Of a stretch of DNA of 19,704 nt, positions 13,764 to 19,704 are shown in pieces; the stretch's first letter is position 1; every line of letters begins with the position of its first letter. Source of the stretch: UBA5336 sp039198685. GTDB lineage: Bacteria; Pseudomonadota; Alphaproteobacteria; Caulobacterales; Hyphomonadaceae. The position numbers were made by a program, and so were the translations under genes. Where the stretch lies: the NCBI GenBank assembly GCA_039198685.1, contig JBCCTK010000055.1, forward strand, positions 1 to 19,704. The letters are read 5' to 3'. The notes under the pieces were generated by a model, which saw only the letters and a list, made by a program, of their open reading frames with translations, was not told where the DNA came from and ran no database searches.

Positions 13764-15587
13764 ATGACCGAGCCGACCAAGCTTCGCAATATCGCCATCA
13801 TTGCCCACGTTGACCATGGCAAGACCACGCTCGTCGATGAGCTTCTAAAGCAGTCGGGCACCTTCCGTGAAAACGCCCAGGTCGCTGAACGCGCCATGGA
13901 TTCCAATGACCTGGAGCGCGAGCGGGGAATCACTATCCTGGCGAAGACGACCAGCGTCGTCTTTGGCGATACGCGCATCAATATTGTTGATACGCCCGGC
14001 CACGCTGACTTCGGCGGAGAGGTGGAGCGGATTCTCCACATGGTCGATGGCGCCATCGTTCTGGTGGACGCAGCTGAAGGCCCAATGCCTCAGACCAAAT
14101 TCGTGGTCGGTAAAGCGCTTAAAGTGGGTTTGCGCCCCATTGTGGCCGTCAACAAGATCGACAAACCCGAAAGCCGCCCGGATGAGGTCATCAACGAGGT
14201 GTTCGACCTGTTTGCCAATCTTGATGCGACCGATGAGCAACTCGATTTCCCAATCCTCTATGGCTCGGCCAAGAATGGCTGGATGTCGATGGATTATGAG
14301 GCGCCGACAGACAACATGGATGCGCTGTTCGAAATGGTCACAGACCACGTGCCCGAACCGGTGGTCGATGAGGGTCCATTTCGCCTCCTCGCAACAACGA
14401 TCTCAGCGGACAATTTCCTTGGTCGTATTCTGACAGGCCGTGTTGCCGCCGGCAGTGTGAAGCCGAACCAGTCGATCAAGGCGCTTGCCCGCGATGGCAG
14501 CTTGATCGAGCAGGGCAGAGTGTCCAAGGTCTTGGCATTCCGCGGGCTTGAACGCGTGCCGGTCGATGAGGCACATGCTGGCGATATCGTATCTCTGTCA
14601 GGCCTTACAAAAGCGAATGTGGCCGATACGTTGGTAGATCCATCGGTGAGTGAGCCCATTGAGGCGCAACCGATTGATCCGCCGACCATCTCTATGACCT
14701 TCCGCGTGAATGACAGTCCGCTGGCCGGTACCGAAGGCAAGCATGTTACCTCTCGCGTCATCTGGGACCGACTGCAGAAAGAGGCCGCCGGGAATGTGGC
14801 CCTCCAGATTGAGCGGTCCACAGAAGCTGAGGCTTTCATTGTTTCAGGCCGGGGCGAGCTTCAGCTTGCCGTGTTGATCGAGACAATGCGCCGTGAAGGA
14901 TTCGAGCTTGGTGTGTCACGCCCACAGGTCGTGTTCCAGGACGATGATGCCGGCAATCGGCTGGAACCGATTGAGGAAGTGGTCATCGACGTGGATGATG
15001 AGCATTCTGGCGCCGTGGTGCAGAAGCTGTCAGAGCGCAAGGGCGAGATGCTGGAGATGAAGCCGTCCGGCGCTGGGCGCACGCGCATGGTATTTCATGC
15101 ACCGACCCGGGGCCTGATTGGATATCAAGGCGAGCTGCTCACGGATACGCGTGGAACGGCCATCATGAACCGCGTTTTCCACGAATATGCGCCTTATAAG
15201 GGCAAGATCCAGTCTCGACACACCGGTGTCTTGATCGCCATGGAAAAGGGTGACGCTGTGGCGTTTGCGCTTTGGAATCTTGAAGATCGCGGACCCATGA
15301 TGATCCACCCCGGCGACAAAGTTTACCAGGGCATGATTGTTGGCCAACACACACGCGACAATGATCTCGATGTGAATGTCTTGAAGGGCAAAAAACTCTC
15401 AAATGTGCGCGCATCGGGCACCGACGAAGCCGTCCGCCTCACCCCGCCCCTTAAAATGACGCTGGAGCGGTCCCTCGCTTACATTACCGATAGCGAACTG
15501 GTCGAAGTCACGCCATTGAGCATACGCCTGCGCAAAAAACACCTTGATCCGCATGAGCGTAAGCGGGCTGCGAAGGCGGCGGGTTAA
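13764..15587 (+). CDS. typA: Ribosome-associated GTPase TypA/BipA
   Basis: TypA is a translational GTPase of the EF-G family that binds ribosomes under stress and at low temperature and helps assemble the 50S subunit. From the ATG at 13764 it is 607 aa, the typical length. G-domain motifs are IIAHVDHGKTT (12-22), the switch I segment ERERGITI (51-58), DTPGH (76-80), NKID (130-133) and GSAKNG. The C-terminal TypA-specific region has VFHEYAPYKG, LWNLEDRGPM and GKKLSNVRASGTDEAV. A longer start at 13719 would add a tail that family members lack. Its TAA overlaps the stop of the convergent TIR gene at TTAA 15584-15587. No clear promoter was found in the 154 bp upstream. Confidence 0.97.
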   Translation: MTEPTKLRNIAIIAHVDHGKTTLVDELLKQSGTFRENAQVAERAMDSNDLERERGITILAKTTSVVFGDTRINIVDTPGHADFGGEVERILHMVDGAIVLVDAAEGPMPQTKFVVGKALKVGLRPIVAVNKIDKPESRPDEVINEVFDLFANLDATDEQLDFPILYGSAKNGWMSMDYEAPTDNMDALFEMVTDHVPEPVVDEGPFRLLATTISADNFLGRILTGRVAAGSVKPNQSIKALARDGSLIEQGRVSKVLAFRGLERVPVDEAHAGDIVSLSGLTKANVADTLVDPSVSEPIEAQPIDPPTISMTFRVNDSPLAGTEGKHVTSRVIWDRLQKEAAGNVALQIERSTEAEAFIVSGRGELQLAVLIETMRREGFELGVSRPQVVFQDDDAGNRLEPIEEVVIDVDDEHSGAVVQKLSERKGEMLEMKPSGAGRTRMVFHAPTRGLIGYQGELLTDTRGTAIMNRVFHEYAPYKGKIQSRHTGVLIAMEKGDAVAFALWNLEDRGPMMIHPGDKVYQGMIVGQHTRDNDLDVNVLKGKKLSNVRASGTDEAVRLTPPLKMTLERSLAYITDSELVEVTPLSIRLRKKHLDPHERKRAAKAAG

Positions 15588-17299
15588 ATGTTCGTGGATG
15601 ATGCCGGGCTGCCCAGGTAGCCTCGATGACCAAGCCATACAGCCGGCAGGATCACCATAATTGTTTCAGGATAGAACCCAGATCTGGGGTCGAAACCCAG
15701 CCAGTAAATTGTCCCTATCACCCCCATAAGAATAGGGACACCGAAGGAAACCCATCTTCTATCGGCGGTTAGACGACCCCAGAGCAAAGCAGCGCCCAGG
15801 GTTGCAACGACATTCAGCTCGAAGGCCGTGTTGAGCCGCCCGGTTACCACAATAACGCTCTGCTGGTCAGGCGTTGCGGCTTGTTGGGCGAAAGCCTTGG
15901 GGTCGAGTGTTGCAAGTAGGCTATCGATACCATTTGACCCCATGGGACCAAGTATCGGCCAAACGAAGCATGCAACGCATAATGCAAACGCGAAAGGTCG
16001 CTCGCCCTTCGAATTGTCTTGCACCAGCGTCCATACAGCGAGGCTGGCCAAGGCGACGGAAAACCAGCTGCTCACCGTAAGTCGCAAGACCTCCGGTTCG
16101 ATCGCGAACCAGACATCGCCAAAGTATGTGTCAAATCCATCGAACGCAAAACCCATCAAGCTTGCAATCCATATGAGGATAAAGGCCGCGCCAATGGTGA
16201 TCATCAGGCTGATCAAATCCCGCGCACCAATTGAAAGGGCACACACGAACAGCGCCATATAAGAGGCCCCCACTAGAGGCAAATAGAGCGTATCCGCATC
16301 CAAATAGACTGATACGGTGCCCGTAATGATCGTGGCGGAGAAGACCGCAAGTTTCACCGTCCAGGACGATGCTTGAACGACAAGGGGACGCCAGCTGAAG
16401 ATGCAGATCAGGCTTGCCATCAAGCTAAGGCCTGCATCTGATCCACCCAGGGTGATCGTGTCGGTAACGTACCATTGCACCGTACTGGCAGCAAAGAGGA
16501 GCGCCAATCCATATCGCAACCCTTTGCCACCGATCTTTGAGGCAATGAGGGCGATGAGCGGCGCCCCCACGCTGAGATCCCAGGCTAGAGAATCCGTCAG
16601 GTCCGCCCTGACGAATGAGACGATTGCGCCACAGTATATAAAGATTGGCGCGAGTACTGCGGAAGCGGTGTTATGCCCGTTCTTTAAGGCAGCCGGAAAG
16701 TGCTCAGGTGAAGTGGAATCATGTCGGTCTGGAGCCGCACGTGGCTCGACCGGTTTTTGCTCAAGCGTGTCTTCGGTGACGGTATTCCGCAGGGCGTTGA
16801 GCTCTTCGCGCATACTTTCCATTTGGGCACGCAGGTCCGCCTCGCTTGCCCGGTCACCATCAGGTTGGATATTGTCCAAGCTGACGATCTCCGGTCGATT
16901 GAGGGTACGCGCCAGAGATCGCAAAAGGGACGCCCAGTTGGGATCTGAGATGTTGCCTTGGAAATCTGATAGATCGATGTGCTGAATACCGTAGAATGCC
17001 GCAGGCAGATCGATGAGCGCATTGATTGGTTCCAGCGAGGCTGGTACCAGCACGCCCCGGTCCTTGCCGATCAAGCATTCGATTTTGACCCAAGGCCGTG
17101 AAAGTGCGTGCGGGCTCCAGAGGCCAAGTACGGCACCTGCGGATTTGACTTCCCTGTCCAGGATGTCCGGGAAAACATCGCCGCCGTCTAAACTGTCAAC
17201 ATCGAAAAACACGGATAGGCCGACCCCCTCGAGAAGGCCCTTTATGCGCTCTGCTTTTGCGCGTTCCGTGCGTGCGTAGGAAATGAAGACGTCAGCCAT
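15584..17299 (-). CDS. TIR-domain protein with about 12 transmembrane segments
   Basis: This 571-aa protein begins directly with a TIR_2-type domain (1-135). It shows MADVFISYAR (1-10), VFFDVDSLDGGDVF (30-43), GLWSPHALSRPWVKIECLIG (59-78) and a late IQHIDL strand. Glu74 in the S-x-x-W-x-x-x-E pattern corresponds to the catalytic glutamate of NAD-cleaving TIR domains. A charged, coiled-coil-like linker (about 152-185) leads into roughly 12 membrane helices between 213 and 558, with one larger hydrophilic loop at about 453-490. I do not recognise the membrane part. TIR NADases often act in antiphage defence; a membrane sensor or pore role is inference. A GTG at 17350 would add 17 residues, but the TIR strand starts at the ATG. 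The P-II fusion gene lies 96 bp upstream on the same strand. Confidence 0.85.
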   Translation of the reverse strand: MADVFISYARTERAKAERIKGLLEGVGLSVFFDVDSLDGGDVFPDILDREVKSAGAVLGLWSPHALSRPWVKIECLIGKDRGVLVPASLEPINALIDLPAAFYGIQHIDLSDFQGNISDPNWASLLRSLARTLNRPEIVSLDNIQPDGDRASEADLRAQMESMREELNALRNTVTEDTLEQKPVEPRAAPDRHDSTSPEHFPAALKNGHNTASAVLAPIFIYCGAIVSFVRADLTDSLAWDLSVGAPLIALIASKIGGKGLRYGLALLFAASTVQWYVTDTITLGGSDAGLSLMASLICIFSWRPLVVQASSWTVKLAVFSATIITGTVSVYLDADTLYLPLVGASYMALFVCALSIGARDLISLMITIGAAFILIWIASLMGFAFDGFDTYFGDVWFAIEPEVLRLTVSSWFSVALASLAVWTLVQDNSKGERPFAFALCVACFVWPILGPMGSNGIDSLLATLDPKAFAQQAATPDQQSVIVVTGRLNTAFELNVVATLGAALLWGRLTADRRWVSFGVPILMGVIGTIYWLGFDPRSGFYPETIMVILPAVWLGHRGYLGSPASSTNI

Positions 17300-17337
17300 G
17301 CGATTGGGCGCCCCGACTCTGGCGTCGTGATTTAAGC

Positions 17338-17382
17338 CAAAACGTGGCACCTGGCCAAGCGCTTATATGCGCCTTCGTTTTG
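17338..17382. repeat. Inverted repeat between the P-II fusion and TIR genes
   Basis: CAAAACG (17338-17344) and CGTTTTG (17376-17382) are a perfect 7-bp inverted repeat around 31 nt that contain a second pair, GCGC-TTATAT-GCGC (17359-17372). It occupies the only gap between two co-directional genes. It could be a leaky terminator or attenuator that sets downstream TIR expression, or a processing site. Neither strand has a long U-run directly after it. Confidence 0.35.
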
Positions 17383-17395
17383 AATGCGCGCCGCG

Positions 17396-17893
17396 CTATC
17401 CGATCGCCTGCCCATCGCGTTCGCCTGTGCGGATGCGAACGACTTCGCCGAGGGCGTGGACGAACAGTTTGCCGTCACCAATCTTGCCGGTATGCGCTGT
17501 CTTTTCGATGGTCTGGACAGCCTCGTTAAGCAGCATTTGTGACACGGCAATCTCCAGGCGTAGCTTCGGCACTTCCTTGGCCTCATATTCGGTGCCCCGA
17601 TAAAACTCCGTCTGACCGCGCTGCCGGCCGAATCCTTTCACCTGTGTGGCAGTTATGCCTTCCACGCCAATCGCGAGGAGGGCTTCGCGCACGTCATCAT
17701 ATTTATGGGGACGAATAATCGCCGTGATCATATGCATCGGGTGCTCCTGTTCATAGCGGACACCGAGTTGGACCAGGCGCCGTATCGCTTCCGAACGTGA
17801 CGGGAGGTTGGCCTGCGTGCGCCGCCACTCATCGACGAGTTTTGTGAACTCAGTGGAGGCCACAAGCTGTATACGCTGGTCGAGCTTTTCCAT
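17396..17893 (-). CDS. Ribbon-helix-helix + P-II signalling protein fusion
   Basis: The single frame encodes 165 aa. Residues 1-52 look like a ribbon-helix-helix DNA-binding domain: a strand DQRIQLVAS, a helix TEFTKLVDEWRRTQ, and SRSEAIRRLVQLGV, the classic second helix. Residues 53-165 are a complete P-II protein aligned residue for residue with GlnB/GlnK: HMITAIIRPHKYDDVREAL, the T-loop GFGRQRGQTEFYRGTEY including the uridylylation tyrosine (Tyr51 of P-II numbering), TGKIGDGKLFV and VRIRTGE. P-II senses ATP/ADP and 2-oxoglutarate and regulates targets by binding. I see no amtB or glnA nearby. The ATG at 17893 is chosen; a GTG at 17932 adds 13 residues. An internal ATG at 17737 has its own strong RBS and would yield a normal 113-aa P-II. 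The fusion is seen directly; DNA binding is inference. Confidence 0.82.
   Translation of the reverse strand: MEKLDQRIQLVASTEFTKLVDEWRRTQANLPSRSEAIRRLVQLGVRYEQEHPMHMITAIIRPHKYDDVREALLAIGVEGITATQVKGFGRQRGQTEFYRGTEYEAKEVPKLRLEIAVSQMLLNEAVQTIEKTAHTGKIGDGKLFVHALGEVVRIRTGERDGQAIG
17744..17748 (-). promoter_or_regulatory. Internal RBS for stand-alone P-II
   Basis: On the minus strand AGGAG lies 6 nt before ATG 17737, the exact residue where ordinary P-II proteins begin. It encodes part of the linker EQEHP of the fusion. This suggests either dual translation (fusion and free P-II) or a recent loss of the stop codon between two once separate genes. Confidence 0.55.
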
Positions 17894-17962
17894 CCCGCTG
17901 ATCCAATTTCCGCTGCCGATATGAGGAAACACAAGTCGCCAAAGAACACAAATATATATAAC

Positions 17963-17991
17963 TTGACAAACTTACACATGTTACGTAAATA
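17963..17991 (+). promoter_or_regulatory. Candidate sigma-70-type promoter of the DUF4278 gene, with palindrome
   Basis: TTGACA (17963-17968) is a perfect -35. With 17 bp spacing it faces TAAATA (17986-17991), a weak -10. The 8-bp palindrome TTACGTAA (17981-17988) overlaps the -10 side, and ACATGT (17976-17981) abuts it; either could be an operator for the divergent ribbon-helix-helix protein. The surrounding 50 bp are much more AT-rich than the rest of the window. Confidence 0.5.
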
Positions 17992-18005
17992 CAGCTCATA
18001 GCATA

Positions 18006-18028
18006 ACGGCCACCAAGGTGGTGACCGT
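18006..18028 (+). other. 5' leader hairpin of the DUF4278 gene
   Basis: CCACC (18010-18014) and GGTGG (18017-18021) can pair, extended after a TGA bulge by ACGG (18006-18009) with CCGT (18025-18028). It lies just upstream of AAGGAG (18033-18038), the RBS 7 nt before the ATG. It could stabilise the mRNA or modulate translation. Confidence 0.4.
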
Positions 18029-18045
18029 CGGCAAGGAGCAAAGCC

Positions 18046-18234
18046 ATGAAGACCCTGATCTATCGCGGTGTTGCCCATACGGGCGCAGTGAAAGCCAAAA
18101 CCCAAACGCTGGCCGATCAGATGAGCAAGCCTGAGCTAACCTATCGTGGCATCGAACATGATGGCGAGCGCGCGACGCCGGTTGCTCGCAAGGAAACGGT
18201 TGGCCTTGTTTATCGTGGCGCATCTTTCGCATAA
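18046..18234 (+). CDS. Small DUF4278 protein with three YRG repeats
   Basis: This 62-aa protein is built on a repeated motif: LIYRGVAH (4-11), LTYRGIEH (31-38) and LVYRGASF (54-61). Spacers between them are rich in Lys, Thr, Glu and Ala. This is the DUF4278 signature (YRG, best known from cyanobacterial small proteins). The function is unknown. There is no signal peptide or membrane segment. It has an optimal RBS (AAGGAG), a perfect -35 box and a strong terminator, so it is a monocistronic and probably well expressed unit. It is divergent from the ribbon-helix-helix/P-II gene and shares its upstream region. Confidence 0.8.
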   Translation: MKTLIYRGVAHTGAVKAKTQTLADQMSKPELTYRGIEHDGERATPVARKETVGLVYRGASFA

Positions 18235-18271
18235 AAAGTCGGCATAGAACCGGAAAATAGAAACTTGGACT

Positions 18272-18300
18272 TGGCCGCACCCCCGCGGCCATTTTCTTTT
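18272..18300 (+). terminator. Rho-independent terminator of the DUF4278 gene
   Basis: TGGCCGC (18272-18278) and GCGGCCA (18285-18291) form a perfect GC-rich stem with a 6-nt loop, followed by TTTTCTTTT. It lies 37 bp after the stop codon. The minus strand has no U-run after the stem, so it acts for the plus strand only. Confidence 0.92.
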
Positions 18301-18317
18301 GCGAATACGTGGCTTGT

Positions 18318-19151
18318 CTATTCGAAGTTAAAATCTTCCAGTCGCAGCGGCGGATCGGGCTGGGGCCAGTCCGGTGCCATTTCCTCTAGCGCGCCACGAA
18401 CGAGGCGGGCGATCATGGCGTTGCGGCGCGTGCGACTGTCAGCGGGGACGATGTACCACGGCGCGTGCGCTGTGGAGCAGCGTTGAACGGCGGCTTCATA
18501 GGCGCCTTGGAAGTGTGGCCAGAGTTGGCGGTCAGCCAGGTCGCCGGGATTGAATTTCCAGCGCTTGTGGGGCTCAGTAATCCTTTCGGCTAATCGCTCG
18601 CCTTGCTCTTCATATCCCACATGCAGCATGCATTTGAGCACGCGCGTGCCTGTATCGGTGAGTAGTTTTTCAAATTGATTGATCTGGTCATAGCGCGCTT
18701 CGACGACATCCTTTGGCGCAAATTCCCGAACCTTCACCACCAACACATCTTCGTAGTGGGAGCGATCGAAGATACCGATATGGCCCTTTGGGGGCACGCT
18801 GTTGTGGACCCGCCAAAGATAATCACGCGCCGCTTCAGTCTTGTTTGGCGCTTTAAACGCGCGGATCTTGATGCCCAGTGGTGAAGTGAGCGCAAAGACC
18901 TTTCGGATCGTTCCGGATTTGCCAGCACAATCCATGCCTTGAAGCACCACCAGCAGCGCACGCTCTCCTTCCGCGTAGAGCTTGTCCTGGAGCTCATCGA
19001 TGGCAGCGGCGTCCTGTGTCAAGCTCGCGCGGGCTTCCTTCTTGTCTTCGAAAAGGGTCTCATCGCGTGTGGGGCGGTTGGAGAGATCAAACGATTTTCC
19101 GGGCTCGGCGATAAGGCGTTCGCGCACGGATTTGATGGAAGGGTGGGTCAT
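18318..19151 (-). CDS. ppk2: PPK2-family polyphosphate:nucleotide phosphotransferase
   Basis: PPK2 enzymes transfer phosphate between inorganic polyphosphate and nucleotides, usually making ADP or ATP from AMP or ADP. The 277-aa protein has the Walker A GMDCAGKSGT (72-81), the lid-region basic patch FKAPNKTEAARDYLWR (99-114), and the Walker B-like segment FDRSHYEDVLVV (128-139). PHKRWKFNPGDL (195-206) and a C-terminal PADSRTRRNAMIARLV follow. This pattern fits the TIGR03709-like branch (class II/III, short single domain). Walker A has Cys where Ala or Ser is usual. It is an isolated gene between a plus-strand terminator and a divergent gene. Nucleotide preference cannot be read by eye. Confidence 0.92.
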   Translation of the reverse strand: MTHPSIKSVRERLIAEPGKSFDLSNRPTRDETLFEDKKEARASLTQDAAAIDELQDKLYAEGERALLVVLQGMDCAGKSGTIRKVFALTSPLGIKIRAFKAPNKTEAARDYLWRVHNSVPPKGHIGIFDRSHYEDVLVVKVREFAPKDVVEARYDQINQFEKLLTDTGTRVLKCMLHVGYEEQGERLAERITEPHKRWKFNPGDLADRQLWPHFQGAYEAAVQRCSTAHAPWYIVPADSRTRRNAMIARLVRGALEEMAPDWPQPDPPLRLEDFNFE

Positions 19152-19249
19152 GTCTGGTCAATGCTTTCGTAAAAAGCACGTCTTGCGTGTGTGTCTGTTC
19201 ACTTGCATACTACCTTGGTGAGACGGTTTGCTCTTACACAGCCCTGGAT

Positions 19250-19255
19250 AGAGAG
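19250..19255 (+). promoter_or_regulatory. RBS of the cysteine-rich secreted protein
   Basis: GAGAGG lies 5 nt before the ATG at 19261 and fixes that start. No confident promoter was found in the 109-bp divergent gap. Confidence 0.55.
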
Positions 19256-19260
19256 GATTC

Positions 19261-19632
19261 ATGTTTAAAACACTAGCGACACTTATAATTGCCGGGGCCG
19301 CCAGTGCATCAGCTTATGCTCAAAGCTACTGCGCGGGCGTCAATTGCGATCCTGGCACTGGGGTAGCCGGTCCAGACTTGATGGATCAATTCGAGGTCAT
19401 TCTGTATAACTTTGCGGTTCAAGCGTCACTTTCATACGGAACTTTTGATCAACCCAGACAAGGGTGCTTTTTGAGCTGTCGAGAGGACTTCCGAGAGGAA
19501 ACCCAGTTATGTGAACGAATGCATGATACGTTGTTCGGTGTTGAGACTCCTGGAAGAATGGCGTGTTTTGAAGCCGTGAGAAATCGTTACATACGGTGTT
19601 TAACACCTATCGAGCGATGTAGCCGCGAATAG
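19261..19632 (+). CDS. Secreted eight-cysteine protein, unknown function
   Basis: This 123-aa protein has a clear signal peptide: a basic start, a hydrophobic core at about 4-15 and a likely cleavage after AYA at residue 20. The mature part is about 103 aa with eight cysteines (24, 29, 69, 73, 84, 102, 113, 120). The spacing is C-x4-C near the N-terminus, C-x3-C-x10-C in the middle, then C-x10-C-x6-C. An even number of cysteines in an exported protein suggests up to four disulfides. I do not recognise the family. It is less GC-rich than its neighbours. The window ends 72 bp after its stop, so its partners downstream are unseen. Confidence 0.72.
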   Translation: MFKTLATLIIAGAASASAYAQSYCAGVNCDPGTGVAGPDLMDQFEVILYNFAVQASLSYGTFDQPRQGCFLSCREDFREETQLCERMHDTLFGVETPGRMACFEAVRNRYIRCLTPIERCSRE

Positions 19633-19649
19633 TTCAGCTCTTAGACACG

Positions 19650-19678
19650 TCAGGCCGCGGATTAACCAAGCGGCCTGA
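19650..19678 (+). terminator. 9-bp-stem hairpin after the secreted protein
   Basis: TCAGGCCGC (19650-19658) and GCGGCCTGA (19670-19678) pair perfectly around an 11-nt loop containing TTAACC. It begins 18 bp after the stop codon, in terminator position, but is followed by TACAATTC rather than a U-run. It may be a weak or Rho-assisted terminator, an mRNA-stabilising hairpin or a protein-binding palindrome. Confidence 0.45.
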
Positions 19679-19704
19679 TACAATTCAGATGGAATGAACC
19701 CACA

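Noticed and set aside
17300..17350. GTG start adding 17 residues to the TIR protein
   Set aside because: TIR domains begin at the strand DVFISYA right after the ATG at 17299; the extra residues resemble nothing and the GTG lacks an RBS.
1..19704. CRISPR array, tRNA/rRNA, insertion sequence, integrase, prophage genes or attachment sites
   Set aside because: No regularly spaced repeats, cloverleaf-type sequence, transposase or integrase motifs or long terminal inverted repeats were seen.

Overview
The window reads as chromosomal DNA from an alphaproteobacterium, most likely a Caulobacterales/Maricaulales/Hyphomonadaceae-type organism. Evidence for this is a full-length GcrA cell-cycle regulator, the synteny tlpA-like <> argH - small lipoprotein - lysA - TIGR02302/DUF4175, the prfA-prmC-DUF4167 run, and GC-rich coding DNA with tightly packed, overlapping genes. 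The exact genus cannot be read from the sequence. No tRNA, rRNA, CRISPR array, insertion sequence or prophage gene was seen.

Layout. (1) 1-955: the 3' end of an unidentified plus-strand gene, a shared terminator hairpin, gcrA on the minus strand, and a 214-bp divergent regulatory region. That region carries a DnaA-box-like site, a GANTC (CcrM) site, a candidate CtrA half-site, small inverted repeats and an 11-bp direct repeat. (2) 956-2469: an ABC-2 permease without a partner ATPase gene in view, convergent with a TlpA-like thioredoxin-fold protein; their stop codons overlap. (3) 2512-8432: a lysine/arginine-flavoured operon of argH, an LptM-like lipoprotein, a second small lipoprotein, lysA and a large DUF4175 (TIGR02302) membrane protein, with spacings from -13 to +9 bp. 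(4) 8516-10351: a lipoprotein resembling CE15 glucuronoyl esterases and a MAPEG-family membrane protein preceded by a perfect 17-bp palindrome. (5) 10378-13205: prfA and prmC (substrate and its methyltransferase, overlapping by 4 bp), a 237-bp gap with hairpins, and DUF4167. (6) 13235-15587: a DUF4112 membrane protein (minus) and typA/bipA (plus). (7) 15584-18234: an accessory-looking block with a TIR-domain/polytopic-membrane protein and, upstream on the same strand, an unusual ribbon-helix-helix plus P-II fusion. A tiny triple-YRG DUF4278 protein is divergent to the fusion and ends in a strong terminator. (8) 18318-19704: a PPK2-family polyphosphate kinase and a secreted eight-cysteine protein followed by a 9-bp-stem hairpin.

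How the genes work together. Most of the window is housekeeping: arginine and lysine/DAP biosynthesis, translation termination and its maturation, a ribosome-associated GTPase and cell-cycle control. The part most worth attention is block 7. There a canonical P-II sensor (T-loop Tyr51 present) is fused in frame to a predicted DNA-binding domain and sits 96 bp upstream of a TIR protein with the conserved Glu and about 12 membrane segments. I infer that this could be a small nucleotide/NAD-linked sensing and effector unit; nothing in the sequence proves it.
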